Assembly: GCA_037833965.1 (NCBI GenBank)
Contig: AP031351.1
Location: forward strand, 2,740,501 to 2,804,500
Length of the DNA stretch: 64,000 nucleotides
Origin: Marchantia polymorpha subsp. ruderalis
Taxonomy: Eukaryota > Streptophyta > Marchantiopsida > Marchantiales > Marchantiaceae
Direction: 5' to 3'
Shown here: positions 25,801-37,093 of the stretch, piece by piece
Numbering within the stretch: the first letter of the stretch is position 1
Layout of the letters: the number at the start of each line of letters is the position of its first letter
Position numbers and translations under genes: made by a program
The notes under the pieces: model-generated
The model's input: only the letters and a program-made list of their open reading frames with translations
What the model was told of the DNA's origin: nothing
Databases searched by the model: none

Positions 25801-28800
25801 TCTTACCACCACTGAGGACATTGCTCTCCGACACTTCTATCCCAGTAAACTATCACAGAGAAAAAAAACCGTTTCTGCGAATACTAAGGAGCTAATTCTA
25901 TCTCGAAAAATTTCAACTTCTATATAAAAGCTGATTTCTAACGCTGGTATTTCAATGTACTAACCTGCTGGCCTATCTCGAATGTGGGGAGCGTTGACGT
26001 GCCCCATGAATCATATATGTATACTTCGAGATAGTTTTTCTGGAAAAAAGAAAGACCAGATTACCAGTGAAACTATTTTGAAAATACTTTACAAGACGTC
26101 ATGACTATATTACACCAAAAGGTCTGATGTAATAGGACAAACCACGGGGACAGAAACTTCAGAGCTCCATTCTCACATTTTAATTTATGTAAAGACAGTT
26201 TCATAACTGAAAGTAACCTGAATACGTTCGCTTAGACATGATGGCCCTTGTACACAGCAGAACCACAATATGGGACACCAACCGGCGTCAAGAACAAGCT
26301 CTAAACCACGTTCATTGGCTGCAATAAAGGGTCATGCTTAGAGAGTGGAGTAGCAGTATGTTCATAACTCACAGCTGTTATCATGAGTCCGGTTGCTGTG
26401 AACGTTTCTCCGGCAATATCTATACTTGCCGTCGATTTGTAACCAATGGCTGGCTGTGATACGCATGCCAGATAGTGGCGGACGACCAGCTCATAGACCC
26501 TCTGTCGATCGAAGTACGGTCAAAAAGATAGGATGAGACTTGTAAGGTAGAACCTTGAATAAAAGCACAGAAGGAATATTTTCATTAAGTAAAAAAAGAC
26601 CAAGAGGAATGGGAAGCCTAACATACAGCCTGGTGAGACTAGAGATGACACCTTATTGATGGGCAGAAAAGCATGGTAAAAATGCGTATCTCTATGCATG
26701 CTAGGAAACACGTCCTTACTCGATGATCATGCGACCAGTTCGATTCACCTTCCGAAAAGCGGGTAGGATGAATAGGAGGGTGAGCTTTGTCATTATGACC
26801 TCCGTTACTGGGTTGTCGCCAGAGGTTGGATGCTGGATCCAGAAGACGCTGAGCATATGCCCCCCAGGTGCTATGTCCAGTTTGAGCCAGTACCATGGCC
26901 TGCGTTCCGGAATGGAAGAATACGATGAGGCTTGGACGTTTCCTGTATACTTGATACACAATGAGTTTCTAGCATTGCATTTTGGACGGGTTGTTTTAGG
27001 CTGAGACTCCACTTCTATGTTGAACATGTACTACGTCAATTGAGTTCAAGAGAAAGTAGTAAGTGTAAGCGTCTTTTGAATCACACGAATTGTGCTTTTA
27101 GCCGTTTATTGTGTTAGTCAGGGTACATTCCATAATACTGATACTTAGTATCATGTATCATGGAATACATGATACTGTATGATTCTGAGCAGCTGTACTC
27201 ATTGTGCCTGTCATAGCCTCAAGAGAATGGAACCCGCGACCTGGCTAAACGGTCCAAAGGTAAGTATTCTGACACTGCATAACCCCATATCTAAGCGTTG
27301 AAGAAGGATCGTAGTCTAGACTAATCTCCCATCACACTCACCTGAAGGTCAGTATTCTCGCTGAAGGAATCTGTCTCAGTTCTTGGATAACTTATGAAGC
27401 CCGATTGATATAGCTCCTCAGCTACCTGATGACAGAAGCAACAGTACATTTTCCTCTCAGACGAAATGAAAAAGAGTACCTAAACAATGCCTTAATCGAT
27501 CTCTTGAGCTGCTCAGACCCTCAAAAGAGAGTACACCTCTAGTTCACACTCTAGACAAGGTGGGATACAAACCCAACGCTAGTTTATTAGGAAGCACTAC
27601 AATAAGAGCACTCAACGATGAGCGATCAACAAGAGTAGGTTATTAAGCTGGACGAAATGGTTGGCTCAAGGGAAACAGAGTACGCTGACGTATGGAAAAC
27701 CGAAAGGGAACTTCCACCATTGCAAGGACAGCACAACGGCCTCTGAAGTCAAAACATTCTATCGGCCAGAAATTATCAAGAGCTCTTGATACTAATTCTA
27801 TCATTGCACCTAAAATACCTTTACTTGACTAGAAGGCCTACGCTTGTCAAATAATATCTCTGGTGGAAATATGATCAGGTGATGAACCGATTCTTATTAT
27901 GTGCAGAAAAAGAACACATCTAATAAACATAGTGCGGGCAGAACACCACGACAGTCCGTAGGAAAAAATTACTGCAACACATTCTAGACCATATGGGTAG
28001 CAAAACTTTGTGTATGACGTCACCTTCATAATCTGTTCGGAACCCATGCGGAAGTTTCGAGAGCATCGTTTTTGCAGCTCCACCGTGTTTAGAGGACAAG
28101 GTGGAAATTTACGAGTTTCTTGACCGGTCACTTGAATAACCTGTCCAGCTTCGACATATCAAGAGCCCAGCAAGGATAAGCGAAAGAATGTATTACTATC
28201 CCTCGATTCAGTAGGCAAACTCCTTCACAAAGCAAGCTTCAGAGGCAAGAACAAGTCTTCGATATCCTTCACTTGCACACAACAGCACCTGATACGTTTG
28301 TGTGTAATGCAATGAGATTAAAGAAGCGTTTCCTTTTGACAACTCCAAGAAATGGGTAATACTCCAACCAGGAGATCCAAAATATAACACACCGTGGCGG
28401 TTGAGTCTTCTAAACACATCTCGTAGATGACAGATGCAGCCAGGTGATCAAATAATCTTCCGCGCCTGTATAACAAATGATATACATAGTTTAAGAACTC
28501 TGCTATGAGTAGTACGATCCATATTTGCCAGCATGAACGGCAACTTAACAGTTTGGACTGCATGCTATAATTCCAAAATATGAACAAGTAAGCCGGGCAT
28601 CGTGGTAATGAAGATAACAAAGATCACAGACAAGCACTCACATCCACACAAATTGACAAGAACCCTCATTTGCACTGTAGGAGCAATTTATGGCCCAAAA
28701 TTCTTCCGGAACATGTGCTTGGACTTGCCAATATCGCTCCACTACGAACCCCAACGTTGGAAACTGATTCAAAGAAATATTTTGTTAGATGAAATGTCCG

Positions 28801-28997
28801 ATGTTGTTAACCACTCCTTGAATTTCACTCGCAAACGAATGATTAGCAATGCTTCACTGTGCAAGATCTAAATGCTTTTGTGCGGTCTTCCAAAAAAGGA
28901 TTCCTCCAGAAGTCTGACAACATTCAGTATACTACACATCGACTTGAGGAGTGACATCTCGTGAATTAACAATATAAAGACACGTTTAACAATTCCC

Positions 28998-29041
<44 letters not shown>

Positions 29042-30372
29042 CACGAATAATGAAGAATTAAATTGGAAAGGACCTGGCATGGACCGTAGCTAAGCACCAT
29101 CTTCCTTTCTTCGTCTGCATAAGGAAGTATGAAAGAATCTTTCAGCAGCATTGTCTGGAAGCGAGTGAAAGATGCGCCGATGCGTAAATCTATTTCCTGT
29201 TGGACATTTTGGACAAAATGTACAAGCTTAAATGAAGGCCACAGAGCTATATACAGCACAGAACCACATTGACGTTTTAGCAGTCAAAATTGATCACTCG
29301 AATCATTCAAGCGCTAGACGTCCTCGCCCGTAACTCGGACACAGCTACTGACCTGGCGGGCGTCCACTGCATCCGCAAACATTTTATTGGGTCGACCAAG
29401 ATGCTGAGCAGCGTGGTGTATATCCCTAGCAAAGCGATACACCAAAGATCGGATGCCTCAGAGTGCTTTTCGAGAATACGTTCCAGAATTCTATTTGAGG
29501 CGATCTTGAACTAATATGTCTGGTGGTATGATCCAAAAAGGCTGAACAATTTAGCTGACTGAACAATTTGTAGCCAACGTCACATCTCAGAACACTAACA
29601 GAAATCAGAAATCCAACAAGCAAATAATCGGTTGGAAGAGAAGGGACTCCGTTCTCTTTCAGGCTATATGGCATAAACATAAACTTCATGAACGCTTCCA
29701 TTTTCATGCGTCCTAGAGTCACACACACATATCAGATCCATTCTCCAGGAATTCACTGCTACTTTCAATAAAGAGCTCGAGCTACATTTCATTTATGTGT
29801 GAAAATCACCTTTCGATCAAGGCTGAAAAGTGAGCTCGCCAAATATCAAGTCTGGGATTGCTGCCCTGGCAGACCTCCACAACCTCATACGCAATATTTT
29901 CGCCTTCTCGATCACAATCGAGCCATAGAACCAACCTTTGACATCGCCTGGCCTCCTCTTGCAAAGTCCTTTGCAGGGCCAGTTTATCCTGCGAATCCCA
30001 ATTGGATTCAACAACAACAACAACAAAATGAAGAGCCATAAAACGCGTAATTGTTGCTGAAGTGAAGATATGACAAGCGAAGCGACCTACCTCCGGTACT
30101 CGCTTTCGTATAGGTGCTTGATACAAAACAGCAGGATCGCATGAGTGCCATTTGCGATACTGATCCTCGAAGTCCATCTCCATCAAATGCCCAGTGACAG
30201 AAGTCATCAGCATCAAGCATGGCTGACCACCGATGGAGTAGGAAAATTCAAAAATTTTGTTGTAAGGAGAACGACCCTCGCGAACGTGAACCTGATTATG
30301 GGAAAGGATCCCAGCCACGGCCTTGGCAACGGAGGGCTTTTCGGCGACATTCAAAACTCGTGGCACGGCCAT
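19817..30372 (-). CDS. TOP3A: DNA topoisomerase 3-alpha, complete, 24 exons
   Basis: Type IA topoisomerase that with RecQ helicase and RMI1 dissolves double Holliday junctions in the nucleus. Exons: 30091-30372, 29810-29988, 29353-29425, 29074-29196, 28642-28763, 28393-28465, 28024-28140, 27342-27425, 26720-26899, 26373-26501, 25965-26039, 25667-25756, 25254-25358, 25092-25126, 24756-24885, 24083-24135, 23636-23735, 23488-23526, 23064-23142, 22047-22118, 21691-21765, 20530-20727, 20267-20387, 19817-20126. All introns are GT/AG and the frame runs through 947 codons plus stop (Arabidopsis about 926). The TOPRIM domain has Glu11 and the acidic triad Asp118/Asp120/Glu122 in DCDREGEN. The catalytic Tyr is about 336, in [12 protein letters not shown]. 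The C-terminus carries Cys zinc fingers (636-719), a CCHC knuckle (773-786), a GRF finger (from 812, with NRGRQFYGC) and a final CYICG knuckle (930-943). An in-frame stop just upstream with no other ATG fixes the start. Confidence 0.97.
22246..22330. repeat. Nested hairpins in a TOP3A intron
   Basis: 22246-22262 pairs with 22266-22282 (17 bp, one mismatch, 3-base loop). CTCATCCACTACGA at 22277-22290 pairs perfectly with 22296-22309. The stretch 22310-22330 is a second, nearly exact inverted copy of 22271-22290. The same 20 bases are thus used by three overlapping inverted repeats. It lies in the 945-bp intron between exons 19 and 20. Confidence 0.85.
22554..22618 (+). pseudogene. tRNA-like remnant lacking a 5' acceptor strand
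   Basis: A D-arm-like AGCTCAGGTCGTAGAAC is followed by TAGG-TTTTGAA-CCTA (an anticodon stem-loop reading TTG if real). Next come a T-arm GCAAG-TTCAAGT-CCTGC with one mismatch, and TGTACCC plus A. The 5' acceptor strand that should pair with TGTACCC is absent. I read it as a truncated, possibly organelle-derived tRNA copy inside a TOP3A intron, not an active gene. Confidence 0.35.
29000..29041. repeat. (TA)n microsatellite in a TOP3A intron
   Basis: Uninterrupted TA dinucleotide tract of about 21 units in the intron between exons 4 and 5. Confidence 0.95.
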
Positions 30373-30818
30373 CGTCCACTGGAGAGGACATCAAAAGCAC
30401 GCCGAAAATCTCCACGAGCTGCGTCGCGGTGACTGCTCCGGGACTCACCGAGGCAATCGGACAAAAGTCAGGCCCAAATCTTAGATATTCCCAAAAGGCG
30501 ACACCTCCCAGCCACTCAAAAAAAAAGCAGAGGCTCGCACGCGCAGACGTCAATTTACTCACTGCACTGTACGCAATTCACTCACCTGCTGCTCGGGCCT
30601 CGCCCTCCGCTCCCTCCTCGAAGCGCCCCGCAAATCTCCCATCCCAGCCCAGCTCCCTCGCCTCAATTCCGAATCGGCGACCAGGCGCAGCAAATCCGAG
30701 CCTCGAATCCTCAAATCCTCGTCCCGCGGTCTCGATGATTCATTCGGCGCTCAAACGACGAGACGATCGACAAGAAGGCGGGAACACTCGACCCCGCACT
30801 CGGCCGCTCTACTGTATT

Positions 30819-30862
30819 GTACAGCCTCTCCTGTACACTTCTTGACGTATATTGTACTGTAC
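30819..30862. promoter_or_regulatory. Cluster of four GTAC boxes upstream of TOP3A
   Basis: GTAC at 30819, 30833, 30854 and 30859, including TTGTACTGTACA. GTAC is the core bound by plant SPL/SBP factors and by copper-response regulators of that family (SPL7, CRR1). The cluster is about 450 bp upstream of the TOP3A start codon. The boxes are seen; binding is inference. Confidence 0.4.
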
Positions 30863-30969
30863 ATTACAGAGTAGATTAGAGTAGAATACGTATTCTTCAT
30901 TAACTTACTGGCTAACTTAAGGCTTATCTGGCCAATCACGGGGCTCCGTTTCGTCGGGAAAGGCCAGCG

Positions 30970-31004
<35 letters not shown>

Positions 31005-31085
31005 AGCCCCCGGGGGAACAGACTGCCGCTGCAGCTCCCGAGCTCTGAGAGAGAGAGGAGAGGAGAGGAGAGGAGAGGAGGGGGA
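30970..31085. repeat. GA/AG-rich tract in the divergent TOP3A-AKR spacer
   Basis: A run of about sixteen AG units near 30970-31002 is followed at about 31048-31081 by GAGAGGAGAGGAG-type repeats. Such GA repeats are common in plant promoters and are bound by BBR/BPC GAGA factors. They lie between the divergent TOP3A and aldo-keto reductase genes. Confidence 0.7.
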
Positions 31086-31418
31086 GGAAGAGGCGAGTCC
31101 GAAGGCAGGGTACGGAGGGGGAGGAAAGGCCGGAGTGAGCAATTTATGCGGATCGAGGCTGCAAGGGAGAATCGGAATTGCGAGAGCGACTCTGAGCGAG
31201 TGGGAACGCTGCACGAGGTCGGTCCGAGGGTCGGGAGGAAGGGAGCGAGGGAACGAGGGAGGCAGGTCCCTGCTCTATTTTTCTCTCTGGGTTCTGGTTT
31301 CTGCGTAATTGGTGGTCGATTTGTAAACTTGGGGTCGGAATTCCGCGGGAGCGCGAGCATCTGATTGGGCCTCAGGATTGAGGCAGACGGAGACGGAGCA
31401 GCCGAGAGTCTGAGGCGA

Positions 31419-31437
31419 GGGAGGGAGGGAGGGAGGG
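31419..31437 (+). promoter_or_regulatory. Five consecutive GGG runs, possible G-quadruplex
   Basis: GGG repeated five times with single-base spacers (GGGAGGGAGGGAGGGAGGG), about 760 bp upstream of the aldo-keto reductase start and on its sense strand. This fits the standard G-quadruplex pattern with one-base loops. Confidence 0.6.
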
Positions 31438-32196
31438 CGGCTGAGCGGATGGATGGGAGCGTGTGTCGCACGCAAGCGTAGAGTCTCGGAAGAACGGGAC
31501 GGAAGCAATTGTGCTGATTTGTACAGAGTTCGATCTTTGGTATGATTGGAATTCACCATTGACTGACTGTTAGGCTTAAAACGGGGGAGCGGAGGAAGGA
31601 AGGGAGGTCGAGAATCGAAATACTCGGGAGACTGAAATTGTGGAGTAGGAAAAGAGGTCGGATTTCTGGGTGTGGCTTGGACATGGGTGAATGAATGGCT
31701 GGCTCGACTGATCGAGGCTCGTCTTGCGGGGATACTCGGCGCCCGACGAAGGACGCACCGTCGCCAGGCGCAGAGAAGCAGGACGTGAGCGGAGAGAAAC
31801 AAAAATAGTTTTGGTTTGGTTTTGCATGGTTTGCATTGTTCGATCGCTATTTCGCCAACCGCGCATGAGCCTCGTCTCCATAGCGCAAGTGCACGAGGGC
31901 GAAAATCTGGGTTTCTGCTTTCTTCAGTAGAGGATTGATTGCTGCAGAGTAAGGCGGATCAGACGACAAGGCGGCAGGGCCGATGGCAGTGCCAGGGTCG
32001 ATTGCGGCAGCAGCAGGAGGAGGGATCAGGGATGAAGCCAGGACAGGAGTTTGAGGTTTCGTCGGAGTGGGCCAACTGGAAATTGGAGGCGATTGGTCGA
32101 GCGCCAGCGAGAGAGAGCGAGAGAGCGAAGCAGAAGCATCGATAGGAGGGAGAGATAGGAGCAAGAGCAGGAGCAGGAGAGGAAGAGTTGCTGGGC

Positions 32197-33234
32197 ATGG
32201 AAGGATACAAGTTGAACACCGGGGCGACCATACCAGCAGTGGGATTGGGGACATGGCAGGCCGATGGATCGTCATGTCAAGCAGCAGTGGCCGAGGCGCT
32301 CAAGGTCGGGTATAGGCTCGTGGATTGCGCCCATTTGTATGGCAACGAGAGGGAAGTGGGCAACGCGCTGGGCGAGGCATTCGAGCGGGGATTGAAGAGG
32401 GAGGAAGTGTTCATCACCTCGAAGCTCTGGTGCACCACCGGCGCTCCCAAGAGGGTCACAGAAGCAGTGCAGATATCGCTCAAGAATTTGGGCCTCACGT
32501 ACCTCGACCTGTACTTGTTGCACTGGCCGGTTCTCGCGCCTCTCGGGGATGCCACAGATCCTCCGCCTCGGTCCTCGGCGGAAGTGAAAAAGCCACTGCG
32601 CAGGTTGGAAGAAACATGGCGGGCTATGGAGAAACTGGTCGAGGTGGGGACGGTGCGTGCGATTGGCGTCAGCAATCTCACCGTTCCGCAGGTTCAGAAC
32701 ATTTTGAGCTTCTGCACGATTGTGCCCGCCGTGCACCAGGCGGAATTGCATCCCTTCTGGCGCCAGGATGAGCTCGTGAAGTTCTGTCAGTCGAAGGGTA
32801 TTCATGTCTCAGCTCACACTCCTTTAGGGATTCCAGGCCGACGCTTAGAATCGGCCCCCTTCTCGGAAGAAGCACCGGAACCGAAGACTCCTCTCGCCCC
32901 CTCCTTGTCACGATCTCGCTCAGTGCATGCTCCGATGCTCAAAACCACCACCATTCAGGAAATCGCCGATCGTCTGAACAAGACTTCTGCGCAGGTCATT
33001 TTGCGATGGGGGGTTCAACGCGGTACCAGTGTGCTACCCAGAAGTCTACGACTGGATCGTATCATATCTAATTTTGATATACTTTCTTGGTCCCTTTCTG
33101 ACGACGATTGGAAGGCCATAAACAGCATGGAGCCACAGCTCCAGCTGATCGAAGGCAACCATTCTTACTTGCAAGAGAATGGAGGGTTGCAAGCTGTTGA
33201 AGAGACAGAAGACCACGAGGTCGTGGAGGCATAA
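32197..33234 (+). CDS. NADPH-dependent aldo-keto reductase, intronless
   Basis: Reduces aldehydes and ketones with NADPH in a TIM-barrel fold. The single exon gives 345 codons from ATG 32197. The codon nine bases earlier is TTG, so I do not extend to it. The catalytic tetrad is complete: Asp43 and Tyr48 in DCAHLYGNE, Lys76 in TSKLW, His109 in LLHWP. The cofactor side is also present: GVSN, AELHP, the NKTSAQVILRWG block and a GTSVLPRS segment ahead of an LDRI helix. A Pro/Ser-rich insert (about residues 205-235) sits where the barrel loop after HTPLG is usually short. The overall pattern is closest to the plant branch of Arabidopsis At5g01670, as I recall it. It is divergent to TOP3A. The lack of introns contrasts with every neighbour. 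The substrate cannot be told from sequence. Confidence 0.94.
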   Translation: MEGYKLNTGATIPAVGLGTWQADGSSCQAAVAEALKVGYRLVDCAHLYGNEREVGNALGEAFERGLKREEVFITSKLWCTTGAPKRVTEAVQISLKNLGLTYLDLYLLHWPVLAPLGDATDPPPRSSAEVKKPLRRLEETWRAMEKLVEVGTVRAIGVSNLTVPQVQNILSFCTIVPAVHQAELHPFWRQDELVKFCQSKGIHVSAHTPLGIPGRRLESAPFSEEAPEPKTPLAPSLSRSRSVHAPMLKTTTIQEIADRLNKTSAQVILRWGVQRGTSVLPRSLRLDRIISNFDILSWSLSDDDWKAINSMEPQLQLIEGNHSYLQENGGLQAVEETEDHEVVEA

Positions 33235-34815
33235 ACAAATTGGATGTCTCCCTCTGACCAAGACCCTCCACAGCAACAGATGCAGCGGTGTGCCGCCGTC
33301 GTCATCCTTGTTTATGGCTGTTTATCACCTAGCAGCCACGGAGATGGTCATCATCATCATCTTCTGCTTTTTTATCTTTCGCAGATGATTGACCTCTTAT
33401 TATAGCACTTTGGTTCCTTTCTCGCGCTGGGTGCGAGTTATAGCTGCTCTCTCTAAAAGTTGATAAGCGAATGACACTTTCCACTCGTTGTCTATTCTGC
33501 AATCAGATTGGAAGGCAGTTTGGTTCGCTATGGATTTATCCTGTTCCATATTTTTTTTGCATGAACTCATTTTTGTAAACGATCTCCAGTCATCTGGTTG
33601 TGAGCACAGCAGGCTTTAAATTACTATCAAGCTTACCAGAAATGATCCTTGGTCAGGACTCAGGATGAGTCTGCCCTCGAACGAGTACAAACGTGTCATA
33701 GATGGAATTGTTCAGAAGGAAATGAATTCGCCGGGCTGTCACCAGGAAACATCATCTTGGCCTCAGGACGGCTAAAAGTTGGCTATCTGTTGGCTATCAT
33801 CACCATGTATAGAGCAACGTCCTGTGCACGGGCACTGCAATGATGCAATCAATGTCATGCCGCCCTCTCTTGTCTGGGAAGTACTAAAACACAGTATTCA
33901 ATGAAATGTAGGGTCCTCAACTACGTGACACGTCTTGCACGTACCACTCCTGGAAAAGTCATGTCTCCGCACGGCTGTGGATCTGGTCTCCAATGAGTAC
34001 ACACAATTCCAAGCTGATTCCACACAATCACAGGCACACGTAATCTGCAACGGAACAGCTCCGAGGCCATAGGCCTTGAGATCTCGCCCCTCTCCCCACG
34101 GTCGTACAGTAGTGAATTCTGGCCAAACGACAGTGAAGCCATTAAGAAATGGATATTTGTGCAGTTATACGAGGAATTTCACTCGGAATCTCTGGATTTT
34201 GGACAATTGACATGTCACTCGCGCAGGAAGCTGCACGCAGAATGCAACAAATGGAATCCAGAGGGACCGACTTACTACTGCACCTCGGTGTCGTCTGCAA
34301 CACTCCAGAAGGAGAATGAGCAGGAGGCCGAAATGCTTCCACTTCATGTCCTATTCCTGTAGCGTATCCAAAGCCTGGAGATGGTGAAGACCTGGACCTG
34401 TAGTTGGCTACTTGATCCCGGGTGTAGCTACAGGCACAGCACACGACACGACAAGTGAACAAACTCTCAAGGCCATCAGCATCCAGCTAGCTCGTTCGTG
34501 TAAAGGCGGTGTTACGAAGCAATTGTCTTTTCAGAAAAGGGGAGTCTCAGAGACGCACTGCTGCTGGGCTCTTTGAGGTGCTCGGAGGGGAGGCGGGTCT
34601 GTGCAGAGCAGCGAGTGCCCCTTCTGGCGAGCAAGCTCCTTCCGTCCTTCATCTCGTGCCGGAAGTTCAGACCAGAGTGTACGAGCTGGTGGAACTTGGT
34701 CGTTGCGGGTGGCACTCGGTCACTCGGCCTGTCAGTCCGTGAATCGAGAGGGTGCGGTGCCACAACAGCATCCATCCATGTGGATTGCTTAGATTTGCTT
34801 TGCCCGGTGAGAGGG
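33235..34815. other. Spacer upstream of the MAT2B-like gene
   Basis: The first few hundred bases are probably the 3' UTR of the aldo-keto reductase. Open frames at 33921-34142 and 34142-34462 (-) and 34159-34362 (+) show no known family. The frame that runs into the next gene from about 34573 has no ATG before 34816. Confidence 0.45.
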
Positions 34816-37093
34816 ATGTCAAAATTGGAGATTGAGGGCGTTGTGCTGGTAGTGGGAGGTTCTGGGTATCTGGGCCTTCATCTGCTCCACTATCTAGCCA
34901 CGAGCACCAAGTTCCGGCTCGCCTACACTTTCAACAAGAACGACGCCCCTCGATCTCACCCTTCTCTCCAAGATGTGCAAGGCTTCCATGTGGATCTTCG
35001 CACAGGCGTAGGATGGGACCAGATCTCCAAGACGCTGGGACCAGTAAGCGCTCCCGTATTCCCCAGCATAGCACAAATCAGGCTTAGCGCAATGGATGTG
35101 TGCAGGACTGACTCTTCCTACGTGCCTGCGCAATGAGTTTAGGACGAGCTTGCCTGACTAATCAGCATTTTCAGAATTTCACACGTACTTAGCCTGTTGC
35201 ACATCCATCCAGCTTATGTCTCGTCTAGTGACAATCGACATAAGCTGCTAGATTTGCAGCAGGAAGAGCTCTTAACTGGAGGCCGAAGTCTGTTTTGCAG
35301 ATGGGGCTCAATGCTGGCCAGGTTCCTGACATCAATTTAGAAATGTTCAGAAGATGTGTCTGTATAATCATCCGTATCACGCGATAGGAATGTAATGCAC
35401 TGAATCTAGCTTCAAATCTACCGCTGATCTGATTAAAACTGATTAAGAGTCATTCTAAGTGTTGTCTACTGCTGTCTGTGGCCCCTGCGCTGACTCAATC
35501 GAAGTACACTGGGCCTAGCCCGCTGCAGTTGTGAACTGTGCAGCAATTTCGGTTCCTCGGGAATGTGAGGAGAATCCTGAACAAGCGTCTGAAGTCAATG
35601 TTCCGCGATCGCTCATCCAGTGGTTGAAGTCTTTCGCCCACAACAAGCCACTGCTTGTTCATTTATCCACTGACCAAGGTTCGTTTCGTTGAGCTCTGGC
35701 TCCAGTCAACTCCAATTAGTCTGATTGTACTATGCATAGCCCTTGCTGTAGAAGCTGCCTTTGTTTGCCAGATCTTCCTTCTGAATGGGCCATTGATCAG
35801 ACTCAAAAGCTTATTACGGATTGTGTGCACTCAGTGTATGAAGGCACAAAGTCCTTCTACAAAGAGGATGAGGAAACCAAACCAGTCAACGTGTACGGAA
35901 AGTCGAAAGTGGAAGCTGAGAAGCACATACGAGCTCACTGGCAGAACTTCGCTGTACTGCGAAGCAGCATCATCTATGGACCACAGCCTGTTGTCCCAGT
36001 GCAGAAGTCCCTTCCTGTTCAGGTAACGTGAATGCAGTGCCGGCCACCTTCGTCGAACTCAGCACGGAAATGAAGCTTGGAAATGGCTTATTATCGCCTA
36101 TCTTGGCAGGACTTGTTTTGATTCTGGGAAGCTATGGTCTTTTAAGATTTTCTATACCCATGTCTCGTGAAGCGACACTTCACTTCACTCCTTTATTCAT
36201 AATGTAAGTTTGATAGCTATTACATCCACTTCCTGAATCGTGTGGTCGTTGTCCACGTTTCCTACTCTTTAAGTGTTGCTTATTTATCTGACGCTCATAA
36301 CGCTTGACGATGGTTTGCAGTGGATGGATACGACGCTTGCAGCAGGCAAGAAGGTAGACTTCTTTACAGATGAATTCAGGTGCCCAGTCTTCGTGAGAGA
36401 TGTCGTGAAGGTGGTTTTGCTGCTAATTGCCAACTTAACGGCAGGTTTGAGCTCAACTCGTATGATGGCAAGCACCTTATACAGCTACGTTCAATATACT
36501 TCTGAGTGAACTAGTTGTACTTATAGTATTACTCTATCATGTTTATGACGCAGAACGCTGAAGCTTTACATGAAGTACTTTTCTTTCTTTTAGAAGTATT
36601 CGAAAGCAGCAACCTCCAGCTTCTATTCGATTTTCGTTTCTGAAGATGATCTTTGTGCTGTTTCATGAGTACAGAGGGGGGTTTTGCCCAGCTCGTGCTC
36701 AATGTTGGTGGCCCAGACCGTCTGTCCAGGGCCGAAATGGCTGAAGTGGTCGCGGAAGTTAAAGGCTACGAGGCATCGTTAATCAACCATGTGAAAGCAT
36801 CAACGGTACCGTCCAATTTCCAGCTGCTATAAGTTTGCTGATCATGGACAGTGAACTGTTCTTACTGCTGTCAACTATCTGCACTCGTACTAAGGACCCT
36901 GAACAGTAATTAATCCACCACATACGTGGCAACTGATTGTGCTATCTGTTCGTGCCTTCAGGTGGATCGAGGCGTTAAAAGTCCCCCGGATATTTCTATG
37001 GATGTTAGCAGATTAGAAACCTTCTTTGGCATTACTATGACGAAGTTTGCTGACGGTGTTCGCCAAACTCTTAGTCTTCCTCATCCAGCTTAA
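34816..37093 (+). CDS. MAT2B-like / RmlD-type NAD(P)-binding Rossmann protein
   Basis: Extended short-chain dehydrogenase-fold protein related to the regulatory beta subunit of methionine adenosyltransferase and to dTDP-4-dehydrorhamnose reductase. The plant copy (At4g00560 in Arabidopsis) is not well characterised as far as I know. Six exons: 34816-35043, 35519-35678, 35835-36022, 36321-36444, 36675-36805, 36962-37093. They join in frame to 320 codons plus stop with GT/AG introns. The dinucleotide-binding GGSGYLG is at residues 14-20. VNCAAISVPRECE, then LSTDQ, and the Tyr150-x3-Lys154 pair in VYGKSK follow, with LRSSIIYGP, DEFRCPVFVRD and the C-terminal DRGVKSPPDISMD. Catalytic-type residues are present, so enzymatic activity is possible. 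Whether it binds MAT is unknown. It is tail-to-tail with the beta-galactosidase. Confidence 0.93.
35210..35247. repeat. 11-bp hairpin in intron 1 of the MAT2B-like gene
   Basis: CAGCTTATGTC at 35210-35220 is the exact reverse complement of 35237-35247, with a 16-base loop. Confidence 0.8.

Noticed and set aside
26280-26340. An apparent TOP3A exon beginning after an AG near 26321 on the minus strand
   Set aside because: Its translation does not match the family. The flanking exons 10 and 11 join directly (GLMITA then KNYLEV), as in known TOP3A, so this is intron.
32188-32196. Possible extended start of the aldo-keto reductase three codons upstream
   Set aside because: The codon at 32188 is TTG, not ATG. 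The first ATG in frame is 32197, and the barrel starts soon after it.
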